Position numbers and translations under genes: made by a program. A DNA stretch of 64,000 bases. Origin: Variovorax saccharolyticus (lineage in GTDB: Bacteria > Pseudomonadota > Gammaproteobacteria > Burkholderiales > Burkholderiaceae_C). The notes below the pieces were generated by a model. It was not told the DNA's origin. It did not search any database and was given only the letters and a program-made list of their open reading frames with translations. Positions 8,789-17,730 of this stretch are shown here, one piece after another; positions within the stretch are counted from its first letter, which is position 1; every line of letters starts with the position of its first letter. The stretch covers positions 62,001-126,000 of the forward strand of contig NZ_JASZYT010000014.1 of the NCBI RefSeq assembly GCF_030316765.1, read 5' to 3'.

Positions 8789-10036
8789 GTGAAATTCACC
8801 GAATACGTGATCGTCGAAAAGACCGGCGTCCTCATCGACCCCCTGGGCTTCCTGAAGCCCTCCCGCGACCTCCAGGACCTGATCTTCGAGCAGTTCACCG
8901 TCCTGACCCACCATCCTTCGTATCACGGCATGCTGTGCGCCGCGTCGCAGTGGCTGGGTGCCAAGGGGCACCAGCCGGACAGCACGGGATACGCACGCCG
9001 CTTCAGGCGCCTGGAGATCGTCTGGGGCCTCATGAACGCGGCCATGGACCAGCCCATCCTGAACGTGCGCAAGTACCAGCAGCTCGGCGCCGAGAGTGTC
9101 CGCCTGGCGGCGATTCCCACCGGCCACCCGATCTTCCAGAAGCTGGCCTACGGCACGCTGGGCCACTACCGCCGTCCGAGCATCGCCTGGGGCCTGCTCG
9201 ATCCGAAGGGGAGGGCGCTGACCGCCTCGGGCACCGCGTTGGCGCGCGGCTTCTCATGCCGGCACGGCCAGGACCTGGATGCCATCCTCAGCCGATGGGA
9301 GAACGGCGATGCGTTCCAGTCGCAGGACCTCGCCCGAGGTGGCCAGGCGTTTCACCTGCACGCCGAACCGAGCACCAAGGAGAGGGCCGCTTGGCGAGGG
9401 GTGATCGACGCCTGGACTGCCAAGCGACCCGAGACCGCTCCCGTGTGGGCCGATCCCGTGCCCATCTCTCGATTGGATGCGTTCCAGGCCTCCCCCGGCG
9501 CCTACTGTGCCCAGTACGACTGGCTGGCCGACCGCTATCCCTCGCTGGGGGCACAGGTGGGCGCGATTCATACCTTCGAGCGGCTTTCGGGCGCAATCCA
9601 GTTCGTGTTCGATCGGCGGCTCGCGGCATTGGCTTTCGACGCGCCCGCGAGCCTGCAGCGCTACGTCGCCGATGACACGCTCGCCGATGCGATCGTCGAC
9701 CTCGCGGCCAAGACGACGCGCCACGACGCCGGGAGGCTGTTCGCCACGCTGGCCGTAACGAAGAAGCGCTTCGCCGATGTCGAAGCGGTCATCGTGCAGC
9801 ATCACACTGCGCACCAGCGCGCCAAGGGGGTGTCGCCGTACTTCGACGCCTCGGGCGTGCTCGTGAAGGACAAGGTGGCGCCTGCGGAGGTCGCCGAGGT
9901 GATGGAAGACCTCGAGGCGCTTCCCGACGTAGAGCGACAGCTGGACCGCCTGCAATACCGGTCACGGCGCGACTGGCACTTCCGGCGCTGTACCACCTAC
10001 CATGCCCACGCCTGGGCGGGAGGCCATGCCGCATGA
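8789..10036 (+). CDS. Uncharacterised 415-residue protein preceding the PLD nuclease
   Basis: Coding by base composition, and coupled to the next gene by an ATGA overlap (10033-10036). Start assigned to GTG 8789 (MKFTEYVIVEKTGVLIDPLG) with GAAGG 9-10 bases upstream; ATG 8741 in the same frame is the alternative. The protein begins with a conserved-looking KFTEYVIVEKTG.LIDPLGF segment, has a His/Tyr-rich middle (FEQFTVLTHHPSYHGML, FQKLAYGTLGHYRRPS) and is charged at its C-terminus (ERQLDRLQYRSRRDWHFRRC). I see no Walker, HKD, zinc or membrane motifs. Tight coupling to the PLD and helicase genes suggests a specificity or scaffold subunit of the same complex. Confidence 0.75.
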   Translation: MKFTEYVIVEKTGVLIDPLGFLKPSRDLQDLIFEQFTVLTHHPSYHGMLCAASQWLGAKGHQPDSTGYARRFRRLEIVWGLMNAAMDQPILNVRKYQQLGAESVRLAAIPTGHPIFQKLAYGTLGHYRRPSIAWGLLDPKGRALTASGTALARGFSCRHGQDLDAILSRWENGDAFQSQDLARGGQAFHLHAEPSTKERAAWRGVIDAWTAKRPETAPVWADPVPISRLDAFQASPGAYCAQYDWLADRYPSLGAQVGAIHTFERLSGAIQFVFDRRLAALAFDAPASLQRYVADDTLADAIVDLAAKTTRHDAGRLFATLAVTKKRFADVEAVIVQHHTAHQRAKGVSPYFDASGVLVKDKVAPAEVAEVMEDLEALPDVERQLDRLQYRSRRDWHFRRCTTYHAHAWAGGHAA

Positions 10037-12012
10037 GCCGCCGGCTGCCCCACCAGTCGCTCCAGGATGCTTTCGCCGAGGTCTTCGACCGATCGGCGGA
10101 CGATCCCGTCGAGCACATCCTGGCGTTGACCTACGAATTCGATGACCAGCAGTTGCTGAACCTGGTCGCCGGCCGGCCGCTCGGGGAGTCCTTCGAGCCG
10201 CGGCCCCTGGATCTCCAGAAGATCTCCGCGGTGGCGCCGGTGGTGATCTATGACGCCCGCAAGACTGGCGCGTTCAACCTCGTGCCTCACTTCATGGAAC
10301 TGCTGCCGGTCAAGATGCCGGCATACAGCTGCCATCACAGCAAGGCTTACCTGGTCGTCACGCGAGACGCGGCTCATCTGTGGCTGGGCTCGATGAACCT
10401 CACGCGCACCGGGCTATTCAGCAACAGGGAGGTGTTCTGCGCCTATCGCCTGGACGCCGAGCACACCGACGATGCAGCGCTGTTCCTGGACTTCGCGGAA
10501 CTGTTGGCCTCGGGCCATGCCTCCCACGGCTCGCAGACGCTCAGCGACATCGTCGCCGCACTGGGCCAGCGCGCCACCGCATTGCGCCGGCCGCCGGCGG
10601 TCGGCGCGCCGCGCCTGGTTTCCTCGGGCTATCACGGTGCCGGCCTCGAGCAGCTCGGAGCGCTCTGGCAGGAATGGATGGGGCCCGCGGCCCCGGACCG
10701 GGTGTTCGCGGTGTCGCCGTTCTTCGATCATGGACAGGAAGGCGACGTCTTCGCCGAACAGCTGCGCAGAACGCTGGGTGACTTCACGGCCCTGCACGTC
10801 GTGACGGATCAGTCCTGCGTGGAAGGCTTGTCGCAGGCCCACTTTCCCGGTCCGGCCCGGTTGACGCTGCAGGCCATCGCGGCCGAGATCTCGGCGGAGG
10901 AAGTCAAGCGGATCGAGGCGGCCAACGAGGGGGCGAGCACACGGGGGCGGGTGCTCGTGCGCAAGCTCCACGCCAAGGTCCTGGTGCTGCTGCGCGGACA
11001 TGAAGCGCTGGTCTACGTCGGCAGCGCCAACTTCACCTGCAAGGCCTGGAACGGCGACAACCGGGAGCTCGGGGTCGCCTGGAAGACCCGGGACAAGGAC
11101 CTGGTCCGAAAGATCTGCCACGGGCTGGAAGTCGGAACCTGCGACCTTGCCGGCAGCCTGCCGCCCACGGCACCACCGCTGCCGCTGGACGATGAGGACT
11201 ATGCGGATTTGCCCGGCTACCCCGACTTCGTCCAGAGCATCGTGCTCGAGGAGACGGGCGTCGGATCCGACCGTTTCCATTTCCGGGTCCAGGGCGATGA
11301 CCTCGATGCGCTGGCCGGCTATGTCATCTATTGGGGGCAGGTGCGCCTGCAATTCGATGGCGGCAGGTCGAATCCGCTGCCCGCCGAGACCTTGTTCGCG
11401 CGACTGCTGGGCGGACGGAACCTGGCCTTCCAGCCGCTCGGCCACCCCGACCGGCTCTACTTCGTTCCCTTCCGGCACGCGGACACGCTGTTCGCGAAGC
11501 GAGAGCAGCACGTGCATCCCAGCGCCGAGGACTGGATGGCCTTCCAGCTCGGCGTCGGCACCCGCCGAGCGGACGGTGGCGGACTCCTCGATGATGAAGA
11601 AGATGGCCTGCCGCCCCGCGAGGCGCCGCTCGATGCAGGGCGCGAGCAGAACCCAGTCGTCCGGATGCAGCGCTACCTGAGTCTTTTCTCGAGCATGGAG
11701 CGCGAATTCGTCACCCGGCATCAGCGCGCCATGCAGCTGCCCGACCCGCAGCGTTCCGAACAGTGGCGCGCCTTGGTCGAGCGGCCCTTGCAGACCCTGG
11801 CCACGGTGCTGACCAGGCAGCACAAGCCCTCGGCCGACCCCGCGCAGGAGCTGAGCTTCAAGCTCGGCGAGTTGGTCCTGCTCGCGCGCCATCTGCCGGG
11901 AGCGTCTACGCGATCCGTCGAGCTCGCGCGGGGCTTGGCCGCGCACCTCCCTCCCACCTCCACCGATCCCGTGGCGGCCCGTTACCTCGCCCACTGCCGC
12001 AACCAGTCATGA
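10033..12012 (+). CDS. Phospholipase D-like nuclease with two HKD motifs
   Basis: A 659-residue protein of the PLD superfamily. HKD motif 1 is at residues 102-104, CHHSKAYLVV followed by GSMNLTRTGLFSNRE. Motif 2 is at residues 313-315, KLHAKVLVLL followed by VGSANFTCKAWNGDNRE. Both retain His and Lys, with the GSxN and downstream acidic residue. Such paired motifs form one phosphodiesterase active site and serve as nucleases in several restriction and helicase-linked defence systems. The C-terminal 300 residues have no recognised domain and may bind the helicase. The start overlaps the upstream stop by ATGA, and the stop overlaps the helicase start by ATGA, so three genes form one translational chain. 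Confidence 0.9.
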   Translation: MSRRLPHQSLQDAFAEVFDRSADDPVEHILALTYEFDDQQLLNLVAGRPLGESFEPRPLDLQKISAVAPVVIYDARKTGAFNLVPHFMELLPVKMPAYSCHHSKAYLVVTRDAAHLWLGSMNLTRTGLFSNREVFCAYRLDAEHTDDAALFLDFAELLASGHASHGSQTLSDIVAALGQRATALRRPPAVGAPRLVSSGYHGAGLEQLGALWQEWMGPAAPDRVFAVSPFFDHGQEGDVFAEQLRRTLGDFTALHVVTDQSCVEGLSQAHFPGPARLTLQAIAAEISAEEVKRIEAANEGASTRGRVLVRKLHAKVLVLLRGHEALVYVGSANFTCKAWNGDNRELGVAWKTRDKDLVRKICHGLEVGTCDLAGSLPPTAPPLPLDDEDYADLPGYPDFVQSIVLEETGVGSDRFHFRVQGDDLDALAGYVIYWGQVRLQFDGGRSNPLPAETLFARLLGGRNLAFQPLGHPDRLYFVPFRHADTLFAKREQHVHPSAEDWMAFQLGVGTRRADGGGLLDDEEDGLPPREAPLDAGREQNPVVRMQRYLSLFSSMEREFVTRHQRAMQLPDPQRSEQWRALVERPLQTLATVLTRQHKPSADPAQELSFKLGELVLLARHLPGASTRSVELARGLAAHLPPTSTDPVAARYLAHCRNQS

Positions 12013-15000
12013 CCCAAGACTCCTTCGACGACCTCCTTCGGCTCGAGGCGGAGCGTCCCGATCTGGCGCCGAGTTGGCAGCGCCAGCGTGCCACGGCACG
12101 AGAGCTGCGCCGCCGCTTCTCCGCCGGCAGCGACACCCAGCTGCTGGCCGACGAAGTCGGCATGGGCAAGAGCTACGTGGCGCTCGCAGTGCTGGCGGAC
12201 TTCGTGCTGGGACAGCCGGAGAAAGGGGGGCAGGAGGCGCGTGCGCTCTTGATCACGCCGCCGAGTTCGGTGCTTCGCTCGAAGTGGGAGCAGGAGATCC
12301 GCAGCTTCAGCGAGGCCTACCTGAAGCCAGGGGTGCAAGGCGCGCTACGACCGCTGGTCCTGAAAAGCTTCTGGGAGCTCGTGGCCAACCTGCACGACCA
12401 CGCGAACGAGACCGGCTCCCTGAAGGTGTCGGCTGGCACCTACCGGTGCATCCTGCTCTATTTGCGCCAGTGGGCGGTGCGCAAGAACTGGCTGACCAAC
12501 AGGCACAAACCATGGGAGGTACTCGAGGACTTGGAGCTGACCTCGCCCGACGCCATGGCCTTTGCCTCACGCTACTCGATCGCGGGCTTCGACGCCTTCC
12601 TGGAACGCGCCAATGCCGCCGGCAACGATCATCTGCACGCGATGGTGCGGCCGCAAGGGAGCTTGCACACCGATCCCGAGGGGGCCGCGAGGACCATCAA
12701 GAAACTGTTCCGGGAATTCGCGGCGCAGCAGGACGCGTACGAGCCGAACGTTCTGATTCTCGGGATGAATGCCCTGCGCACGCCTCGGCGTGGAGACAAC
12801 CCGCAGAACCGGCAGTTCGCGATCTTCGTGCTGTCGGTGTTGCTGAAGGGCCGGCACGAGCCCACACGAAAAGCCGTCATCCGGTCGCTGCGCAAGTCGA
12901 GCCTCATGTTCAAGGACGCCACGCTGAAAGAGCTCGACGCGCTGAAGGACGTCGACCTCTATCGCACCCGCAGCAGCGTGGATGCCGTCCTCAAGGCGAG
13001 CAGCGACCTCCAGAGCAGCTGGAACGCCATCGTCAGCGATCCTGCGGGGGTCGGTGGTCCCGGGATCAAGTCCTTTTTTTCCGCACTGTTCGATGGGGTC
13101 ATTGCACACAAGCTCGCGCAATCGGGCATCCAGCTGGCGGTGGTCGACGAAGTTCACAACTGGAAGTCGGGGGCCAACGGGGCGCGCGACTTCCGGCAGA
13201 ACTTCGCGAACGGCATTCGCTGCAAGCTCCTGATGTCCGCCACGCCCTTCCAGCTGGCCGAGGGCGAGATGCAGAAGGTGTTCAGCTTCGCGACATCGGC
13301 GGCCGGTGCCACCGAGAAGGTGCTGTGCCGCATGTTCGGCGCCGACGACGCTCCGCTCGATGCGGCGGCGAGCGGCAGCCTCGTCGAGGCTTGCCTGGTG
13401 GCCAACCGAGGCTTCCGGGCCGCGTGGGCGCGCTTGCCGGCTTCGGATCTCCATGCCTTTGATGACGCAAGCCTCGAGGAGGCGGAGCTGGTGCGGCGAC
13501 TCGAGGTCGCGGCCACGGCCAACGGCTCCACCGCAGCGCTGATCGATTTCTGCCAGTCCGCGCTGGCCTACCGGGCCGCCGTGACGCGGCTGCTGGTCGA
13601 GCAGCGCCAGATCATGATCCGACATGTGAAGCCGCGAACCCGGCGGCAGTTCCACGCCGGGCGCGACTACATGGACCCGGCGTCGACACGGCGATCGCTC
13701 TACAAGGTGCCCGGACGTGTCGCCCCGGGCGATGCCTTCATCAACTTCCTCGCGATGCGGCTCGAGCAGAAACTGCGTGGTGAGCAGGACGACGTCGACG
13801 TCGATGTCGACCCCGCGGGCCCGGAGCTTCACGCGCCGGTGAATGCCCGGCTCGCGCGGGGCATGTCCTCCAGCAAGGCGGCCTTCAAGGAAAGCCGGTC
13901 CGACGGCGAGGCGGCGAGGGCCGACCTGCCTCCCGATACCCTGGCCTACATGAACCTCTTCGAGGAGGCCCTTTCCGGCAGCGACCACCCCAAGGTGACC
14001 GCCACCGTCGAGCTCGCCCAAGCGAACTACCTGCGGGGTCGCAAGACGCTCATCTTCTGCGAGCGCGTGAAGACCGTGGAGGAGATCGCCTCGAGCCTGC
14101 GCGCCCGGATCGACCTGGCGCTCGGCGATTCATCCGGAGACGCGACGGCGGCCCGGGACCGCATCCGCAGGGACGCCCTCTTCTGCGACGTGCAGTGGTA
14201 CCGCGCATGGCGTCGTGTCAGCGCGCCGCGCGTCGACGTCGAAGCTCCCGACGTCCGCGCCAGGGCCGTGGCCTTCGTCGCCGACCGCATGCGCGCAGCA
14301 CCCGTCACCGACCGCCGCGTCCTCAGGTTGCTCGACCTCTGGTTTCTCGCGGAAGAGGCCAGAGTGGCAGAGTCTCCATGCCACGGCGCACACCGCCTGC
14401 TCGCACATCTGGGCCGGTTGCTAGAGACCGGTGACGAAGCCGCGTTGCGGCAGGTGCTCAATACGCAGAGCGACACCGAGGCGCCTGACGATGACGTCGC
14501 AAGGTCGATCGACGAGGTGTTCCAACACGGATTCCTTACGGGCCTGAACATGTGGGTCGACCCCACCTCCGCTGACTTCGAGCGGGCTCTCTGGCAGCTG
14601 ATCGACCGCGAGGCGGACGCGCTGGTGGCGCGCGGTGAAGCGCCCGATCCGGCCAACCTCCTGGCCTTCCATGCCATCCTCATGGGCGAGCATGGTCTTC
14701 AGAGCGGCTTGCGGCGCGTCGCCCTGCGATCCGACCAGCTGCGTCGGTGCCTGCCTCCGAAGGAGGGCGAGACTGAAGTCGAAGCGGTCTTTCGAGGACT
14801 GCGCGAGGACCGCGGCGGCGGAGAAAGCCTTTGGGCCCGGCTGCTGCGATTCGTCGTCAGCCTGGTCGAAGCCAACGGATCGATCAATCCTGTCGACAAG
14901 ACCAACACGCGGCGACGCAGTCTCTGGCGCGGCGTCGAACTGCGTGACGAACGCCTTGTCGTCGAGATCGACGGCAGCACCAAGGCCGAGCAGCGCGTGC

Positions 15001-15491
15001 AATGGTGCGCCGCCTTCAATTCGCCCCTGGCGCCCGAGGTGCTCATTTGCACGGCCATTGGGTCCGAAGGCATCGATCTCCACAAGGAATGCGCCGAAAT
15101 CATCCACCACGACCTTCCCTGGAACCCAGCTCGACTCGAGCAGCGCATCGGCCGCATCGACCGCGTGGGAAGCCTGGCCGAGGCGCTAGGATGCCACGCC
15201 CCCATCCGGGTCGGCATTCCGTTCCTCGGTCACAACTACGACCAATTCCAGTACGACAAGCTCCTCAGTCGCGCCCAGGTCTTCGAGGTGCTGCTTGGAA
15301 CGCCCGACTTCGATCTGACTGTGGATGAGGCCCGCTACGAACAGGGAGACGAGGAGGGGGATGACACCAACGAGGTCGATGCCGAAGCGGATGCGACCCT
15401 GGAAGATGCGCTGCCCCACTTGCCGAGCCGGATGGTCGAGTGGCTGAGCATCGACCTTTCGCACGTGTACTCGCCGTCGACGGCGGCATGA
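12009..15491 (+). CDS. Large SF2/SNF2-type helicase with long insertion
   Basis: A 1160-residue DNA translocase/helicase. Motif I LADEVGMGKSYVAL (K at residue 54), motif II VVDEVHNW (residues 380-383), motif III LMSATPFQLAEG (about 410), motif IV RKTLIFCERVKT, motif V ICTAIGSEGIDLHKEC, and motif VI LEQRIGRIDRVGS (about 1045). The order is that of SNF2/DISARM- or BREX-type helicases. The stretch between motifs I and II is about 330 residues, much longer than in ordinary SNF2 enzymes, and a further long helical segment separates motif IV from V. The start is the ATG in the ATGA overlap with the PLD gene. Loading the PLD nuclease onto DNA is the obvious inference. Confidence 0.92.
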   Translation: MTQDSFDDLLRLEAERPDLAPSWQRQRATARELRRRFSAGSDTQLLADEVGMGKSYVALAVLADFVLGQPEKGGQEARALLITPPSSVLRSKWEQEIRSFSEAYLKPGVQGALRPLVLKSFWELVANLHDHANETGSLKVSAGTYRCILLYLRQWAVRKNWLTNRHKPWEVLEDLELTSPDAMAFASRYSIAGFDAFLERANAAGNDHLHAMVRPQGSLHTDPEGAARTIKKLFREFAAQQDAYEPNVLILGMNALRTPRRGDNPQNRQFAIFVLSVLLKGRHEPTRKAVIRSLRKSSLMFKDATLKELDALKDVDLYRTRSSVDAVLKASSDLQSSWNAIVSDPAGVGGPGIKSFFSALFDGVIAHKLAQSGIQLAVVDEVHNWKSGANGARDFRQNFANGIRCKLLMSATPFQLAEGEMQKVFSFATSAAGATEKVLCRMFGADDAPLDAAASGSLVEACLVANRGFRAAWARLPASDLHAFDDASLEEAELVRRLEVAATANGSTAALIDFCQSALAYRAAVTRLLVEQRQIMIRHVKPRTRRQFHAGRDYMDPASTRRSLYKVPGRVAPGDAFINFLAMRLEQKLRGEQDDVDVDVDPAGPELHAPVNARLARGMSSSKAAFKESRSDGEAARADLPPDTLAYMNLFEEALSGSDHPKVTATVELAQANYLRGRKTLIFCERVKTVEEIASSLRARIDLALGDSSGDATAARDRIRRDALFCDVQWYRAWRRVSAPRVDVEAPDVRARAVAFVADRMRAAPVTDRRVLRLLDLWFLAEEARVAESPCHGAHRLLAHLGRLLETGDEAALRQVLNTQSDTEAPDDDVARSIDEVFQHGFLTGLNMWVDPTSADFERALWQLIDREADALVARGEAPDPANLLAFHAILMGEHGLQSGLRRVALRSDQLRRCLPPKEGETEVEAVFRGLREDRGGGESLWARLLRFVVSLVEANGSINPVDKTNTRRRSLWRGVELRDERLVVEIDGSTKAEQRVQWCAAFNSPLAPEVLICTAIGSEGIDLHKECAEIIHHDLPWNPARLEQRIGRIDRVGSLAEALGCHAPIRVGIPFLGHNYDQFQYDKLLSRAQVFEVLLGTPDFDLTVDEARYEQGDEEGDDTNEVDAEADATLEDALPHLPSRMVEWLSIDLSHVYSPSTAA

Positions 15492-15598
15492 CGCAGCACG
15501 ACGTCAAGTCTGGCCGGGAGGTCGGTTTCCCGTACCTCTTCCACAGCGTGCCCGAACAGACCCACTTTGCAACAGTCGCAGAGCCTGCGCAACCATAG
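15488..15598 (+). CDS. Possible 36-residue peptide after the helicase
   Basis: A short frame starts at the ATG of another ATGA overlap with the helicase stop and runs to TAG at 15596-15598. The peptide begins MTQHDVKSGREVGF and ends AEPAQP. It has no recognised motif. Only the translational overlap, matching the two preceding junctions, argues for it. It could equally be chance sequence in the 128-base gap before the NYN gene. Confidence 0.25.
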   Translation: MTQHDVKSGREVGFPYLFHSVPEQTHFATVAEPAQP

Positions 15599-15619
15599 GC
15601 CCGAGGAGGCCCTGTATCC

Positions 15620-16423
15620 ATGAGCACCATTCCGTCGGCGAGCGCCGAAACCCGCGTGGCGGTTCTTGTCGATTGCGACAACGTCCCGCCGGAGATCCTC
15701 GACCATGCGTTGCGCGTCGTCGCGCAGTTCGGGCGAGTCGTGCTGCGGCGTGGCTACGGCAACCACACGACGCTGGCCAACAAATGGCAGGAGGCGCTCG
15801 TCCGCCAGGCCTTTACCCCGTGCCTGCAGTACCAGTACACCTCGGGCAAGAACACCGCGGACATCGCGCTGGCGCTGGACGCCCTCGAGGCCTTGTTCGA
15901 CAGGCGGGCCGACACCTTCTGCCTCGTCACGAGCGATTCGGACTTTGCCTATCTGTGCCGCAAGCTCAGAGAGCGCGGCGCCACCGTGTGCATCGTCGGC
16001 GAATCCAAGGCCCCCGATGCACTGCGCAATGCGAGCGACCAGTTCTTTCAGTGGACGCGCCCAGAAGCCGTAGCCGACGTCAGTCTGGATGCAGGAGGTA
16101 CGGCGGCCAAGGCCGAGGCGCCCAAGCCTGCCGCCGCATCGAAGGTCGAAGCCCCAGCGGCCGTCATCAAGCGGCGGCCTCGTTTCGTGATCGAAGCAGT
16201 CACCTTGCTTGCCGGCGACACCTCGGAAGGCAAAGTGCACCTGGGCCCGCTTGGCCAGTACCTGAAGCGAACCGATCCGGCATTCTCTCCCAAGGCATAC
16301 GGTCACTCGGGACTGCTGGACATGGTCAGGACGTACGACCTCCTTAGGGTGCAGCAAGAACAGGGTGGCTGGACAGTCGGGCTGGCGCCGAAGGCCGAGG
16401 AATCGCCCGGCGCGGGCTCTTGA
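15620..16423 (+). CDS. NYN-domain (LabA/DUF88-type PIN-like) nuclease with OST-HTH/LOTUS domain
   Basis: A 267-residue protein. Residues about 12-150 form a NYN PIN-like ribonuclease fold with the usual acidic residues: VLVDCDNVPP, NTADIALALDALE and CLVTSDSDFAYLCRKL. An Ala/Pro-rich linker at about 155-185 joins it to a C-terminal OST-HTH/LOTUS domain (FSPKAYGHSGLLDMVRTYD), which binds RNA in the known family. This is the common bacterial NYN-LOTUS architecture. As last gene of the cassette it could be an RNA-degrading effector; that is inference. AGGAGG lies about 13 bases upstream in the sequence before ATG 15620. Confidence 0.9.
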   Translation: MSTIPSASAETRVAVLVDCDNVPPEILDHALRVVAQFGRVVLRRGYGNHTTLANKWQEALVRQAFTPCLQYQYTSGKNTADIALALDALEALFDRRADTFCLVTSDSDFAYLCRKLRERGATVCIVGESKAPDALRNASDQFFQWTRPEAVADVSLDAGGTAAKAEAPKPAAASKVEAPAAVIKRRPRFVIEAVTLLAGDTSEGKVHLGPLGQYLKRTDPAFSPKAYGHSGLLDMVRTYDLLRVQQEQGGWTVGLAPKAEESPGAGS

Positions 16424-16577
16424 GCGCCGCTGCCGAGGCCCGAGAGATCTGCCGGATGCAACATCGTTGCCGTCGGCGTCCGATGGTCAGCGGCGTCGAA
16501 ATGTTGGATCAGACTTCGATCTCTTAACCGGCTCCTCTTCACGTCCAGGCCCATCCGAAGGTTGGCCCGCCGGCGGC

Positions 16578-17566
16578 TCAGGGCGATGCGTCGTACTTCC
16601 TCTGCAGTTCGACGAGCGTTTCGATCAAGCGCCGCTTGAGCTCCTTCGGCGCTTCGATCGTCGCGTGGGCGCCCTGCCTCAGCACATCCATGATCAGTTC
16701 GGTCGGCTCGGCATAGGGCACTTCGAGCCGGTACCGGCCATCGGGCAGCGACGTGCCCTTCTGGAGCGGATGCCACACCTCGCGCGCCACCCAGCGGGCT
16801 GTCTCGGCGTCGAAGAGGATCGTGGCGCGCTGGATCCGGTCGCCCGTGATGACGCCGTAGCCGCGGTCAAACGCTTCCTCGAGCTTGTCCATCGGAACGT
16901 CCTTGCAGGCGTCATCGACGACTTCGGCCTGCTCGATCGCGTCCAGGGCAAACCGGCGCAATCCCTTCGCGGCGTGGCACCACGCATCGAGGTACCAGGT
17001 GTTGCGGTAGTGCACGAGGCGCTGCGGCGAGACCAGGCGTTCGCTGGTGGCCTTGCGCCCGCGGCTGAAATAGCGCATCTGCAGGCATCGCCGCTTGACG
17101 AGCGCGCTGCCGATCATCTCGAAAAACCGGGTCGGCACGGTCGCTTGAACGGGCTCATGATCTTGATCCGGCGCACCAGCTCGGCGGGCTCCGCATCGCT
17201 GGCACCCAACATGGCGCGCAGCTTGTCTAGCACGGGCTGCAGGTGCCGGCCGAGGACGCCGCCGTCGTCCAGTCCCTGCACCAACTGGTGCATGGTGAGC
17301 AGTGCATGGATCTCTCGCTCGCTGAACCAAACCCCCGGGAGTTGATGGTGGACCTGCCGGGCGTCTCGCGTGTCGGGCGCAAGCCGGTACCCGTTGTCGT
17401 GCCGATCGAACACGATGGGTGCATCCATCCGGGACCGCAGGTACAGGAGATCGCGGTTGAGCGTTGCGCGCGAGACGGCCAGCTCTTCCTGCAGCGCGGC
17501 AAAGCTGACGCAGCCGCGGCTGCGGATCAGTCGTTCGATCGTGTAGAAGCGCTCGGTCCGGTCCAT
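16578..17566 (-). pseudogene. WYL-domain regulator, frameshifted
   Basis: Two minus-strand frames together make one WYL regulator of normal length (about 330 residues). The 5' part (17566 down to about 17130) carries a winged HTH (FAALQEELAVSRATLNRDLL) and ends ...KRPCRPGFSR. The 3' part resumes in another frame with RFFEMIGSALVKRRCLQMRY and contains the WYL domain to the stop at 16578. Adding one T to the run opposite A17122-17126 would restore a continuous KRPCRPGFFEMIGSAL. Either this is a homopolymer slippage mutation that inactivated the gene, or a sequencing error. It is convergent with the NYN gene and divergent from the vWA fragment, as expected of a regulator of one of them. Confidence 0.8.
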
Positions 17567-17651
17567 GTGTGCGTCTCAGCCCCGTGAAGCCTGCAAATGT
17601 AAGGCCGCAGCGGCATGTGACATCAAAGCGCGAGGGAAGGCGGCCCCACAG

Positions 17652-17666
17652 GCTCACGCTGTGAGC
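17652..17666. promoter_or_regulatory. Inverted repeat between WYL and vWA genes
   Basis: GCTCAC-gct-GTGAGC is a 6-bp perfect inverted repeat in the 164-base divergent gap between the WYL regulator start and the vWA fragment start. It is placed where an operator for the WYL protein or its target would be expected. The arms are short, so chance is possible. Confidence 0.3.
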
Positions 17667-17730
17667 TTGCGGCCTGAAAAACTGTGCCCTCACCAGCTCT
17701 TCAGCCCTCAGCCCCTTCCGAAAGCCATCG

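Noticed and set aside
10414..14021. Minus-strand frames of 526 and 484 residues
   Set aside because: They lie antisense to the PLD and helicase genes and contain no family motif.
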